Assembly: GCA_946479745.1 (NCBI GenBank)
Contig: CAMLGZ010000020.1
Coordinates: forward strand, 1 to 64,000
Reading direction: 5' to 3'
DNA length: 64,000 bases
From: an uncultured Pseudoxanthomonas sp.
GTDB taxonomy: Bacteria > Pseudomonadota > Gammaproteobacteria > Xanthomonadales > Xanthomonadaceae
Both the position numbers and the translations under genes were made by a program. The notes beneath the pieces are model-generated. The model was not told the DNA's origin. It was given only the letters and a program-made list of their open reading frames with translations, and ran no database searches. Shown here piece by piece: positions 52,749 through 61,231 of the stretch (positions within the stretch are counted from its first letter, which is position 1; every line of letters begins with the position of its first letter).

Positions 52749-53848
52749 GCGGGAAATCCTGCTTCAATGCGCAATCCGCCGTGCGGTGCGGTGCTTACCC
52801 GAAAATCGCCGTGCGAGGCTTCCACGCGTTCGCGCATCCCGGCCATGCCGTTGCCTTCCCGGATGGCACCCTTCACCACGCCATCATCTTCGATCCGCAA
52901 CATCACCTCTTTGCCCTCGCGCGAGATCTCCACCGACACGCGGCTTGCACCCGCATGGCGCACTGCGTTGGTCAGCGATTCCTGCACCAGGCGCAAGAGG
53001 GTCTCGGCCAAGGCGGGGTCGGTCACCTGCACGTCGCTGTCCATGCGCAGGTCCATGCGCAGTTTGGGCAACGGCGCAGCCAGCGCGCGCAATGCGGTCT
53101 CCAAGTCCAGGCCGCGACTGTCGCGCATGGCCTGCACCACGTTGCGGATGTCGGTCAGCAGTTCGCTGGACAGATGCTGCGCAAGGCGGATCTCTTCGCG
53201 CTGGGCGAACGCAGGATCCGACGCCAGCGCGCGCAGGTTGAGGTGTATCGCGGTCAGTTTGTGACCGGCTACATCGTGCAGCTCGCGCGCCATGCGCAGG
53301 CGTTCGGCGTCGCGCGCGCTGTCGGCCAGCAGCGCGCGGGTGGCCAGCAGATCGGCGTTGACCAGCGCAAGCCGGTCGCGCGTGCGCTCGGCGTTGCTGG
53401 CGTAGTGGCCCACCAGCAAGGCGAATGCCTGGAAGCCGGCATAGATCAGCACCATCAAGGACGGCGAGGAAAAGCCGGCGTCACGCAGCAGCAGATAGAA
53501 CAGGACATTGACCACCCCCATGGCCAGCAGCGTCGCGCGTAGCGACCACACCATGCTCAATTGAGCGGCCAGCACCACCAGCAACACCGGCGTGGTGCCT
53601 GTGCGCGGTGCCAGCCACACCAACGTCAGTGCGCAGGCGGCGATGAACACCAGCAACGCATTCACCTGCCAGGGTCTGAGTTGCGGCAGGTCGCAGAGCA
53701 GGCTGGCCACCAGGAACGCCACCATCAGGCCCCAGCACAGGGCGAAGTTTTGCGGCTCCGCATCCCGCAGGGAAAGGCCGACCGCCAGCCAGGTCAGCAG
53801 CAGAGCGAGATTCAGGGGTTTCAGCAGGTGGCGTAGCAATGCGCGCAT
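52745..53848 (-). CDS. Sensor histidine kinase (HisKA_3 type)
   Basis: 367 residues. Start 53848 (MRALLRHLLKPLNLALLL) begins just before the first helix; a 43-codon upstream frame is rejected as non-conserved-looking, though ribosome binding sites are weak for both. Six helices up to about residue 165, then a linker with the phosphorylation site HELHDV-like RELHDVAGHKLTAIHLNLRAL (His near 213), ESLTNAVRHAGASRVSVEI (N box), IEDDGV (G1) and GNGMAGMRERVEASHG (G2). A DesK-like kinase that phosphorylates the regulator at 52110. Confidence 0.9.
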   Translation of the reverse strand: MRALLRHLLKPLNLALLLTWLAVGLSLRDAEPQNFALCWGLMVAFLVASLLCDLPQLRPWQVNALLVFIAACALTLVWLAPRTGTTPVLLVVLAAQLSMVWSLRATLLAMGVVNVLFYLLLRDAGFSSPSLMVLIYAGFQAFALLVGHYASNAERTRDRLALVNADLLATRALLADSARDAERLRMARELHDVAGHKLTAIHLNLRALASDPAFAQREEIRLAQHLSSELLTDIRNVVQAMRDSRGLDLETALRALAAPLPKLRMDLRMDSDVQVTDPALAETLLRLVQESLTNAVRHAGASRVSVEISREGKEVMLRIEDDGVVKGAIREGNGMAGMRERVEASHGDFRVSTAPHGGLRIEAGFPA

Positions 53849-53979
53849 GCCGGCATGCTGCGGGGTGTCCGCGGCGTTGGCAATGCGTACGGCACCGAAA
53901 GTGACTTCCGGCACTGCTGACAGCACGTTGTCAGCAGCGGGTACGCAAGCTCTGGCCATACCAAGCGAAGGCGACACCC

Positions 53980-54591
53980 ATGGACCCGAAACGCCGACTC
54001 CTTACCGCCGCCTGCATCGGTGGCACCGCCGCCACGCTATTGGCTGATGCCTTTGCCCAGGCGGGCGGTCCCGTTGAACCTGCGTCCGGAGAAAATGTCG
54101 CAGCGAATCCTTCCACCGGCCCCGGTGCCGATGGCCACCACGATTTCGATTTCTTCCACGGCCGTTGGCATCTGCACAACCGACGCCTGAAAACCTGGCT
54201 CGCAAACTCCGACGAGTGGATCGAATTCGAGGGCCGCCTGCATTGCCAGCCACTGCTGGGCGGCATCGGCAATATCGATGAAGTCGTAGCCGACTTCGGC
54301 GAAGGCATCCACGGGATCAGCCTGCGCCTGTACGACCCGGCGGCCCGGCGTTGGAGCGACTACTGGGCCACCAAACGCGGCGGCGTACTCGGCCCGCCGG
54401 TGATCGGCGCATTCTGCGGTGGCATCGGCACCTTCCACGGTGAGGATCAGTTCGAAGGCCGCGCGGTGCGAATCCGCGCGATCTGGACGCAACCCGGCGC
54501 AGACGTCGTGAATTGGGAACAGGCCTTCTCCGTCGATCACGGCAAAACCTGGGAAACCAACTGGACCATGCGCATGACCCGGCAGACCTGA
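53980..54591 (+). CDS. DUF1579-type lipocalin-like protein, exported
   Basis: 203 residues; AAGG eight bases before ATG. Signal MDPKRRLLTAACIGGTAATLLADAFAQA has an RR pair and low hydrophobicity, so export by Tat is possible. The mature domain (about residues 50-203) runs HHDFDFFHGRWHLHNRRLKTWL, EFEGRLHCQPLLGGIGNIDEVV, GISLRLYDPAARRWSDYWATKRGG, GTFHGEDQFEGRAVRIRAIW, WEQAFSVDHGKTWETNWTMRM, a beta-barrel fold of unknown ligand. The unsignalled protein at 55801 is a clear paralogue. It heads a rightward four-gene block with two NIPSNAP genes and is followed by a WYL regulator. Confidence 0.85.
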   Translation: MDPKRRLLTAACIGGTAATLLADAFAQAGGPVEPASGENVAANPSTGPGADGHHDFDFFHGRWHLHNRRLKTWLANSDEWIEFEGRLHCQPLLGGIGNIDEVVADFGEGIHGISLRLYDPAARRWSDYWATKRGGVLGPPVIGAFCGGIGTFHGEDQFEGRAVRIRAIWTQPGADVVNWEQAFSVDHGKTWETNWTMRMTRQT

Positions 54592-54629
54592 CTTAGGACA
54601 GCCGACTCACGACAAGCCAGGGGATCCCC

Positions 54630-54983
54630 ATGAACAAATTCGTAGAAGTACGTTCCTATGCGCTCAAGCCCGGCACGCGCGAAGCGTTCGACCGCATCGC
54701 TTCGCAACAGGCCATTCCGATGTTGCGGCGCTGGGAGGTCGATGTGGTAGCGCACGGACCTTCGCCGCACGATGGCGATTCCTATTATCTGATCCGTGCC
54801 TACGCCAGCCTTGCCGACCGCCAGCAGAGTCAGGACGCCTTTTACGGCAGCCAGGAATGGAAGGACGGTCCGCGCGCGGCGATCCTGGGGTTGATCGAGA
54901 ACTTCACTTCGATCGTGCTTGAGCTGGAGCCAGCGACGGTCGAGGCATTGCGGATCGTGCCGCCGCGCGGGGCCTCCGCATGA
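54630..54983 (+). CDS. NIPSNAP family protein, cytoplasmic
   Basis: 117 residues without a signal. NIPSNAP/ferredoxin-like dimeric barrel: MNKFVEVRSYALKPGTREAFDRIASQQAIPMLRRWEVDVVAHGPSPHDGDSYYLIRAYASL in short blocks, then QDAFYGSQEWKDGPRAAILGLIENFTSIVLELEP. The fold is shared with ABM-type monooxygenases and EthD. Its stop overlaps the next gene's start (ATGA), so the two are coupled. Substrate unknown. Confidence 0.88.
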   Translation: MNKFVEVRSYALKPGTREAFDRIASQQAIPMLRRWEVDVVAHGPSPHDGDSYYLIRAYASLADRQQSQDAFYGSQEWKDGPRAAILGLIENFTSIVLELEPATVEALRIVPPRGASA

Positions 54984-55804
54984 AGACGACAAAACTGCAG
55001 TTGGCGTTGCTGCTGGGTGTCTGCCTGAGCTCAGCCGCCGCACACGCGAACGATGCCGAAGGAACAGGAGCCGGATCCATGAACATGACCACAACCTGTT
55101 GCGCAGTACTCGAACTGCGCCAGTACACGCTCAAGCCCGGCAAACGCGATGTCCTGATCGGTTTGTTCGACGACAAGTTCGTCGCCGGCCAGGAAAACGC
55201 CGGCATGACCATCGTCGGCCAGTTCCGCGATCTGGATGCGCCGGATCGTTTCGTCTGGCTGCGCGGCTTCGCCGGCATGCCGCAACGCAAGCAGGCGTTA
55301 GAGGCGTTCTACGGCGGACCGGTATGGCAAGACAACCGCGCCACGGCCAACGGCACCATGATCGATTCGGACAACGTGCTGCTGCTGCGGCCGGCGACGT
55401 CATCTTCCGGATTCGCCTTGCATGGGTTGGCACGCGACCAGCGTCCAGCGGGATTGGTGGTGGCCTATCTGCACTACTTGCAACGACCTGCGGACACGGC
55501 AGTGGTGTGGGATCTTGAACGCCGTCTGCGTTCGGCCCTGCAATCCTCCGGCGCGCAACTGCAGGCGGTGCTGGTCAGCGAGCATAGCGAGAACACCTTT
55601 CTGGCCTTGCCGGTGCGGCTGGGTGAAGAAGTACTGATATGGGTGGCGGGTTTCGCCGATCAGGCCGCCTACGATGCGCAGCGCGTGGCGCTGGAAGAGA
55701 CCGCGGCGGATCTCCAGCCATTGCAATCCGCACCGGCCGAACGCCTGCACCTGTCCGCGACTGCGGGATCCCTGTTGCGCGGCGCGCCGGAGAAGCAACC
55801 ATGA
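54980..55804 (+). CDS. NIPSNAP family protein, exported
   Basis: 274 residues. Signal MKTTKLQLALLLGVCLSSAAAHA. First NIPSNAP domain from about 40: CCAVLELRQYTLKPGKRDVLIGLFDDKFVAGQENAGMTIVGQFRDL, FVWLRGFAGMPQRKQALEAFYGGPVW; a second, more divergent copy from about 165: VVAYLHYLQRPADTAVVWDLERRL and WVAGFADQAAYDAQRVAL. A tandem two-domain version of the family, predicted periplasmic. A CTTTCC-like oddity is the vicinal Cys pair (TTTCCAV) at the start of the mature domain. Coupled to both neighbours by ATGA overlaps. Confidence 0.86.
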   Translation: MKTTKLQLALLLGVCLSSAAAHANDAEGTGAGSMNMTTTCCAVLELRQYTLKPGKRDVLIGLFDDKFVAGQENAGMTIVGQFRDLDAPDRFVWLRGFAGMPQRKQALEAFYGGPVWQDNRATANGTMIDSDNVLLLRPATSSSGFALHGLARDQRPAGLVVAYLHYLQRPADTAVVWDLERRLRSALQSSGAQLQAVLVSEHSENTFLALPVRLGEEVLIWVAGFADQAAYDAQRVALEETAADLQPLQSAPAERLHLSATAGSLLRGAPEKQP

Positions 55805-56283
55805 CATCGCCTGAAAACGACGGACGCCACGACTTCGATTTCTACTATGGCCATTGGAAGGTGCGCAACGAACGCCTGAAGCAGCGCCTAGTCGGCAGCG
55901 ACGACTGGGAAACCTTCGAGGCCACCCAAAGCTGTCAGCCGCTGCTCGACGGCATCGGCAACCTCGACGACTTCGTCACCGGATGGAGCGGCGGGTTTCG
56001 CGGCATGACCTTGCGTCTGTTCGACCTGCAGGCCAGGCAATGGAGCATCTATTGGGCCAGCAATCGCAGTGGAGTGCTGGAACTGCCGGTGATGGGCCGG
56101 TTCGAGAACGGCGTAGGCACCTTCCATGGACGCGATAGCCATGAAGGCCGGCCGGTGCTGGCGCGCTTCATCTGGTCGGATATCACCGCTGACTCGGCGC
56201 ACTGGCAACAGGCGTTTTCCACCGACGAAGGCGCCAGCTGGGAGACCAACTGGCATATGTGGATGACGCGGATCGCCCGTTGA
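55801..56283 (+). CDS. DUF1579-type lipocalin-like protein, cytoplasmic
   Basis: 160 residues, no signal. Same domain as the product of 53980: GRHDFDFYYGHWKVRNERLKQRLVGSDDWETFEATQSCQPLLDGIGNLDDFV, MTLRLFDLQARQWSIYWASNRSG, GTFHGRDSHEGRPVLARFIWSD, WQQAFSTDEGASWETNWHMWM. The ATG overlaps the previous stop (ATGA). The HDFDF...W...N.RL opening is shared with the exported copy. Binds an unknown small molecule by analogy with lipocalin-like folds; this is inference. Confidence 0.85.
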   Translation: MTSPENDGRHDFDFYYGHWKVRNERLKQRLVGSDDWETFEATQSCQPLLDGIGNLDDFVTGWSGGFRGMTLRLFDLQARQWSIYWASNRSGVLELPVMGRFENGVGTFHGRDSHEGRPVLARFIWSDITADSAHWQQAFSTDEGASWETNWHMWMTRIAR

Positions 56284-56322
56284 ACCTTTGATCCGCGCGC
56301 CGCGGCACGCCATGATGGCCGC

Positions 56323-57021
56323 ATGCGCCGCGCCGACCGTCTGTTTCTGATCATCCACGCCCTGCGCGGCCGCCGTTCGGCGTTGACCGCGCAGCAACTG
56401 GCCGGGACCCTGCATGTTTCCCTGCGCACCATCTACCGCGATGTCGCCGATCTGCAGCTGTCCGGGGTGCCGATCGAAGGCGAGGCCGGCATCGGCTACG
56501 TGCTGCGCAAGGGTTCGGACGTTCCGCCGCTGATGTTCAACGCCGACGAACTGGAAGCGCTGGTGGTGGGCACGCGTTTCGTCCGCGCGTTCGGCGGCGA
56601 GCGCCTCGGTCTGGCCGCCAGCGCGGCATTGTTGAAGATAGAAGCAGTGCTGCCGCCGAACCTGCGCGAGCGTTCGCGCCGCACCCGCATCTACGCGCCG
56701 GAACTGGACAACCGTATCGAGGCCAGCGGCATGATCGATCGCCTGCACGCGGCGGTGGAAGCGCGCCAGGTGCTGCGCCTGCAGTACCGCGATCCCTCCG
56801 GCAACGAAACCGTCCGCGAAGTGGAGCCGCTATGCCTGACCTTCTGGGGCGGCAGCTGGACGCTGGGCGCGTGGTGCCGGCTGCGCGGGGATTTCCGCAA
56901 TTTCCGGCCGGACAGGATTGTCGGTGTCGAGGCTACCGGGGAAGCATTCGCAGAGATCGCGGGCCGCGATCTGAATGCGTATCTGCGGGCTGTCGGCAAC
57001 CCGCAGCAGGATGAGGCGTGA
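56323..57021 (+). CDS. YafY-type transcriptional regulator (HTH and WYL domains)
   Basis: 232 residues. N-terminal DeoR-like winged helix (RADRLFLIIHALRGRRSALTAQQLAGTLHVSLRTIYRDVADLQLSGVPIEGEAGIGYVLR, about 1-60), central helical linker, and a WYL ligand-binding domain from about 140 (VLRLQYRDPSGNETVREVEPLCLTFWGGSWTLGAWCRLRGDFRNFRPDRI). It follows the lipocalin/NIPSNAP block by 39 bases on the same strand and probably controls it in response to a small ligand. Confidence 0.92.
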   Translation: MRRADRLFLIIHALRGRRSALTAQQLAGTLHVSLRTIYRDVADLQLSGVPIEGEAGIGYVLRKGSDVPPLMFNADELEALVVGTRFVRAFGGERLGLAASAALLKIEAVLPPNLRERSRRTRIYAPELDNRIEASGMIDRLHAAVEARQVLRLQYRDPSGNETVREVEPLCLTFWGGSWTLGAWCRLRGDFRNFRPDRIVGVEATGEAFAEIAGRDLNAYLRAVGNPQQDEA

Positions 57022-57037
57022 CGTGCGCAAAAGCGAG

Positions 57038-57142
57038 GTAGGCCGGGGCTACGTCCCCGACGCTCAATTCGCCCGCGCGCTGGAGACATCGAGTTGGATT
57101 GTCGTTGGACTCCGCGCGTCGGGGGCGTAGCCCCGACCTACG
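57038..57142. repeat. Palindromic pair, GTAGGCCGGGG variant
   Basis: Arms GTAGGCCGGGGCTACGTCCC and complementary GGGGGCGTAGCCCCGACC, 60 bases apart, after the WYL regulator. Confidence 0.88.
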
Positions 57143-57150
57143 GTCTTTGG

Positions 57151-57278
57151 CCTCCCCCTTTGAAAAAGGGGGATTGAGGGGGATTTGCTTTTGCTTTCGA
57201 TCAGAGAAAAACAAGATCAAGAGCAAATCCCCCGTCAGCTGCTGCGCAGCCGCCCGCCCCCTTTTACAAAGAGGGAAA
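57151..57278. repeat. Inverted CCCCCTTT repeat with GATCAAGAGC core
   Basis: Hairpin CCCCCTTTGAAAAAGGGGG, an AT-rich core with AACAAGATCAAGAGCAAATC, and a right arm GCCCCCTTTTACAAAGAGGG. It resembles the element between the yadGH genes but without the long hexanucleotide tract. Confidence 0.8.
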
Positions 57279-57286
57279 AGCAATAG

Positions 57287-59413
57287 TCAGCGCGACCATT
57301 GCCATTGCGCGCCAACCAGGAACGTGCGCCCTGGTCCGGGTTCGTAGAACCGTCCATTGCCTTCGTTGACGATCACCGAACCGATGTAATCGTGATCCAA
57401 CACGTTGTCGATCCGCGCAAAGGCGCGCAGGCCGCCGGAGGCGAACTTCCATTCGCGCGCTGCTTCCAGATGCAACAGAAAGTAGCCTGGCGCTGATTCG
57501 CTGGCCACATCATTCACCACTACATCGCCAACGCCTTCGACTTCGGTCGCCGCACTCCACGCATTTCCGCGCCATTGCAGCCGGCCGAACAACTGCTGGC
57601 GCGCCACGCCCGGAATGCGCACCCCTGCCGCCACCGGCGTGGAAGGCACGGTGCAACCGGCACCAGTGCAGACCAGGTAGGCGCTGCGGAAAGTCGCATC
57701 CAGCCACGTATAGGCCAGTTGCAGGCGCCATTGGTCGGAGAGCGCAGTCTCGAACGAAGTCTCCAATCCCTGCCGCCGTGCGCGCCCCACATTGCGGAAA
57801 CTGCTGCGCCCGCCGACGTTGCGCACCACCGCCAGCTCGTCGTCGGTATCGGCACGGAACAGCGCGGCTTCCAGGCGCGTGTCGCCCTCGCCGCGCCATT
57901 TCATTCCCAGCTCCGCATTGCGGCTGATCGTCGGCCGCAGATCGAAAGCCAGACCGGCGCCGCCATCGGCGCGATAACCCAGTTCGTTGAAGGTCGGTGT
58001 CTCGAAGCCGCGACCCACCGAAGCGTAGAAGCGCAGGTTATCGCCAGGTTCCAACATAAGCCCGGCGACGGGCGTCGTATCGCGATAACGCACGCTGCCG
58101 CTGTCGTCGGGATTGCCGGCGGTGACGTAATTATCGCGTGCGCGGAATTCCACTTCGCTATGGCGCGCACCCACCAACAGCGACCAGCGCGGCGCAAATT
58201 TCCACCACGCCTGCATGAACTCATCTACGTTGCGCACGCGGTTGCTCTCATCACGTCGCAGCGCGCCCTTGACTCCCAAAGTGCTGCCGATGAAATTCTC
58301 GTAGCCGCGCCGTTGCTGATCCTGCTGGTCGAAATTGGCGCCGATGGTGAACTCGAACGGCTTCGAGGCCAGTTCATTTCGCCAGCTCCAGCGCAGATCG
58401 GCACCGCCGTAGTCGCTGGCCAGGTCGATCACGCCGCCGGCGTTGAGCGGATTGGCCTGCGCCGCTACCGGCAAGGCCAGAAACTGTTCCACCGCGCGTC
58501 GTCCGGCATAGGCCATCGCACGCCAGGTTTGCCTGTCGCCCACCTGTTGTTCGTAGGTCAGCCCACCCTGGCTCTGGCGCACCGACTTGCGCGTATCGAA
58601 CTGCGTGGCGACCACGGTGGCCTGACGCGGATCGGCTTGGACCTGCGTGCGGGTCAGGCCCAGGGGATCGTCGGCGTCGGGCAGATCGACGTGGTTCAGC
58701 ACCAGGGTCAGCTTGCGCAAGGGATCGATACGGAAATCGAAGCGCGCGTTGAACGAATCGCGTCGTGCCGCGCTATGGTCGCGATAGCCCTGGGTGTCGA
58801 AGCGCGAAGCGGCGAGGTTGTAGCCCAGATCGCCGCTGGCGCCGCGCAACTGCGCACCCAGCGTGTATGCGTCGTCGCTGCCGGCCGTGGCGCGGACCCG
58901 CCACGGGTCGCCTTCCTTTCCTTCCGCGCTCCATAACTGCACCACGCCGCCCGAAGAATTTCCATACAGCGCGGAGAACGGACCGCGCATGATCTCGATG
59001 CGCTCGCCGCCCAGTACGTTGAAATGCGAAAGCTGCCCTTGCCCGTCCGGCATCGATGCCGGAATGCCGTCTGAAAACAGGCGCACGCCGCGCACGCCGA
59101 AGGTCGAGCGCGCGCCGAAACCGCGGATGGACAGCTGCGTGTCCTGCGCGTAGTTCTGGCGGTCGCGGGCCAGCAGTCCGGGAACGCCGCCCAGCGCATC
59201 GGAAACGTTGACGGCATTGCCGCTGTCGTCGTCGCTAAGGGAGACGGTATCGACCGAAGCCGGGGTGTCGAAATCGTCTACGCCAACCAGGCGGGTCGCT
59301 TGCACTCGAATGCGGTCGAGGGTGACAGGGCCGTCATCGGGGGATTGCGCGTGCGCGACCGCACTAAGCGAGAGAAAGCCGAGCAGGGCGAGTGCGGAGT
59401 ATCCGGAAGTCAT
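57287..59413 (-). CDS. TonB-dependent outer membrane receptor
   Basis: 708 residues. Signal MTSGYSALALLGFLSLSAVAHA, a TonB-box region (LDRIRVQATRLVG), plug domain to about 165 (VSDALGGVPGLLARDRQNYAQDTQLSIRGFGARSTFGVRGVRLFSDGIPASMPDGQGQ, ERIEIMRGPFSALYGNSSGGVVQLWS) and a 22-strand-type barrel ending in an aromatic (VGAQWQWSR). The plug resembles ferri-siderophore or copper/iron receptors (PfeA/FecA-like); the ligand cannot be told. Energised by TonB-ExbB-ExbD, presumably that at 40552-42959. No regulator or siderophore gene adjoins. Confidence 0.94.
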   Translation of the reverse strand: MTSGYSALALLGFLSLSAVAHAQSPDDGPVTLDRIRVQATRLVGVDDFDTPASVDTVSLSDDDSGNAVNVSDALGGVPGLLARDRQNYAQDTQLSIRGFGARSTFGVRGVRLFSDGIPASMPDGQGQLSHFNVLGGERIEIMRGPFSALYGNSSGGVVQLWSAEGKEGDPWRVRATAGSDDAYTLGAQLRGASGDLGYNLAASRFDTQGYRDHSAARRDSFNARFDFRIDPLRKLTLVLNHVDLPDADDPLGLTRTQVQADPRQATVVATQFDTRKSVRQSQGGLTYEQQVGDRQTWRAMAYAGRRAVEQFLALPVAAQANPLNAGGVIDLASDYGGADLRWSWRNELASKPFEFTIGANFDQQDQQRRGYENFIGSTLGVKGALRRDESNRVRNVDEFMQAWWKFAPRWSLLVGARHSEVEFRARDNYVTAGNPDDSGSVRYRDTTPVAGLMLEPGDNLRFYASVGRGFETPTFNELGYRADGGAGLAFDLRPTISRNAELGMKWRGEGDTRLEAALFRADTDDELAVVRNVGGRSSFRNVGRARRQGLETSFETALSDQWRLQLAYTWLDATFRSAYLVCTGAGCTVPSTPVAAGVRIPGVARQQLFGRLQWRGNAWSAATEVEGVGDVVVNDVASESAPGYFLLHLEAAREWKFASGGLRAFARIDNVLDHDYIGSVIVNEGNGRFYEPGPGRTFLVGAQWQWSR

Positions 59414-59440
59414 GCGCCATGATCGCGCATCTCCTCTTCA

Positions 59441-59521
59441 AGGTCGTCATCCCGGCGAAAGCCGGGACCCAAGTCCCACATCGACGGAAAGTTGGGTCCC
59501 GGCTTTCGCCGGGATGACGAC
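59441..59521. repeat. Inverted pair, CGTCATCCCGGCGAA family
   Basis: CGTCATCCCGGCGAAAGCCG and complement, 25 bases apart, each an internal hairpin. Confidence 0.9.
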
Positions 59522-59570
59522 CTTTTCTTTAGCGGCAACCGTTCCAATCGGCCAGTTGCGCGCCCTTTTT

Positions 59571-59646
59571 GCAGAGCCGAGCTTGCTCGGCTGCTTTTGA
59601 TCGTACACCTGCCCGCGAAGAGCAGCCGAGCAAGCTCGGCTCTACA
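59571..59646. repeat. Inverted pair, GAGCCGAGCTTGCTCGGC family
   Basis: GCAGAGCCGAGCTTGCTCGG and its complement ending CGGCTCTAC. A single copy occurs at 51108. Confidence 0.9.
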
Positions 59647-59651
59647 AACGC

Positions 59652-60539
59652 TTAGACGTCCGCGTCCATCGCCCAACCTTCGCCGGTGCCGCGCGTGTAA
59701 ACCTTGTCAGTAGTCAGCACCTTGCCCGCCGGATAGGCCTCGCCCTTCGCCAGCCGCGCATAGATCGGGGTGAAGTCTGGTGCGGTCGCGGCGATCAATT
59801 GTTCGAAACTGTCGATGACGAAGTAGGTCTTCTGGAAGGTATCGATGCGGTAGCGCGTGCGCATCACCCGCTCCAGATCGAAACCGATACGGTTGGGCGC
59901 CTCCGATTCCAGCGAGTAAAGCGACTCGCCCTTCGACGAAACAATGCCGCTGCCGTAGATGCGCAGGCCCTGCGGCGTGTCGATCAGGCCGAACTCCACC
60001 GTGTACCAGTACAGGCGCGTCAGGTTGACCAGCGCTTCCGGGCCGATGCCATGCGCCTTCACGCCGCCGCGGCCATAGGCCTGCATGTAGTCGGCGAACA
60101 AAGGGTTCATCAGCAACGGCACATGGCCGAACAGATCGTGGAAAAGATCCGGTTCGGCGATGTAGTCGATCTGGTCGGGGCGACGGATCCACCAGGTCAC
60201 CGGGAAGCGCCGATTGGCCAGATGGTCGAAGAAATCCAGTTCCGGCAGCAGGCCCTCCACGCCGATCAGGGTCCAACCGGTGGCCGCACCCAGCACTTCG
60301 TTCAATTGGTCGAAGCGCGGAATCGCATGCGGGGTCATGCCCATTTCGTCCTGGGCGTGCAGGAATTCCTCGCTGGCACGCCCCACCAGCAGCTCGCGCT
60401 GGCGCTGATACAGCGTGCCCCAGGTGGCGTGATCCTCGGCCCGGTAATCCTCCCACGGTTGTTCCACCACGGCGGTCGTATAGACCGGGACGTAGCCCTT
60501 GTCGGTCTCTTGGTGCTCGACGCGGCGCGGCTCGTTCAT
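59652..60539 (-). CDS. phhA: Phenylalanine-4-hydroxylase
   Basis: Iron- and pterin-dependent hydroxylation of phenylalanine to tyrosine. 295 residues, start 60539 (MNEPRRVEHQETDKGYVPVYTTAVVEQPW). Iron ligands His134, His139 (FHDLFGHVP) and Glu182 (YWYTVEFGLI). Also LYQRQRELLVGRASEEFL, GVEGLLPELDFFDHLANRRFPVTWWIRRPDQIDYIAEPDLF. Divergent from an Lrp/AsnC regulator, a common arrangement in Pseudomonas and Xanthomonas, so probably controlled by aromatic amino acids. Confidence 0.97.
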   Translation of the reverse strand: MNEPRRVEHQETDKGYVPVYTTAVVEQPWEDYRAEDHATWGTLYQRQRELLVGRASEEFLHAQDEMGMTPHAIPRFDQLNEVLGAATGWTLIGVEGLLPELDFFDHLANRRFPVTWWIRRPDQIDYIAEPDLFHDLFGHVPLLMNPLFADYMQAYGRGGVKAHGIGPEALVNLTRLYWYTVEFGLIDTPQGLRIYGSGIVSSKGESLYSLESEAPNRIGFDLERVMRTRYRIDTFQKTYFVIDSFEQLIAATAPDFTPIYARLAKGEAYPAGKVLTTDKVYTRGTGEGWAMDADV

Positions 60540-60598
60540 GGGTTCTCCGGGAGGATTGAAGCGGCATTCGATGTTAGCGCCGCAATGGCGCAACAGGG

Positions 60599-60614
60599 TT
60601 GCAAAGTTGCAAAG
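60599..60614. promoter_or_regulatory. Tandem TTGCAAAG, candidate Lrp-type operator
   Basis: Two adjacent 8-base direct repeats TTGCAAAG in the 128-base phhA/Lrp divergent gap, with GGCGCAA motifs on each side (60578 and 60627). A likely control region; not tested. Confidence 0.45.
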
Positions 60615-60667
60615 ATCTGCGGTGTTGGCGCAATATTCGTGCGTAAAATGCAGAAAGTGAGCATGAA

Positions 60668-61150
60668 ATGGCCGAATCCCTTTCCCTGGACCGCACCGAC
60701 CTGCGCCTGCTCGCACTCCTGCAGCAGGACGGACGCGCCACCAATGCCGATATCGCCGCGCAGGTGAACCTGTCCCCGTCCGCTTGTCTGAGAAGGATCC
60801 AGCGACTGGAATCTTCGGGCGTGATCCGCGGCTACGCAGCCATGGTCGATCCCAAGCGCGTCGGCCTGGGCCTGCAGGCGTTCGTACGCGTGCAATTGGA
60901 AAAGCACGGCCAATTGGGACTGGACCGGTTCATCGAAGGAGTGAACGACTGGGACGAAGTGGTCGCCTGCCATGCGCTCACCGGCGACATGGATTATCTG
61001 TTGCAAGTGGTGGTGCAGGACCTGGAGCACTTCTCCCGCTTCCTGCTGGACAAACTGATCAACGCCACCGGCGTGGCCGATGTGAATTCCAGTTTCGTCC
61101 TGCGCACGGTCAAGCAGACGCGGGCGTTGCCGCTGGGGCATTTGCAATAA
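60668..61150 (+). CDS. Lrp/AsnC family transcriptional regulator
   Basis: 160 residues. N-terminal helix-turn-helix (LSLDRTDLRLLALLQQDGRATNADIAAQVNLSPSACLRRIQRLESSGVIRGYAAMVDPKRVGLG, residues 5-70 or so) and a RAM/effector domain from about 75, with ACHALTGDMDYLLQVVVQDLEHFSRFLLDKL. Divergent from phhA, and probably its regulator, as in Pseudomonas where PhhR plays that role with a different protein family. Confidence 0.93.
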   Translation: MAESLSLDRTDLRLLALLQQDGRATNADIAAQVNLSPSACLRRIQRLESSGVIRGYAAMVDPKRVGLGLQAFVRVQLEKHGQLGLDRFIEGVNDWDEVVACHALTGDMDYLLQVVVQDLEHFSRFLLDKLINATGVADVNSSFVLRTVKQTRALPLGHLQ

Positions 61151-61157
61151 CGGATCG

Positions 61158-61226
61158 TGTAGGAGCGGGCCCTGCCCGCGACGCTCTACCGGTAAAGCCC
61201 GTCGCGGGCAGGGACCGCTCCTACAA
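61158..61226. repeat. Palindromic repeat, GTAGGAGCGGGC variant
   Basis: Arms TGTAGGAGCGGGCCCTGCCC and complement; the loop side AGCGTC contains the internal arms. Between convergent genes. Confidence 0.9.
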
Positions 61227-61231
61227 GAGCA

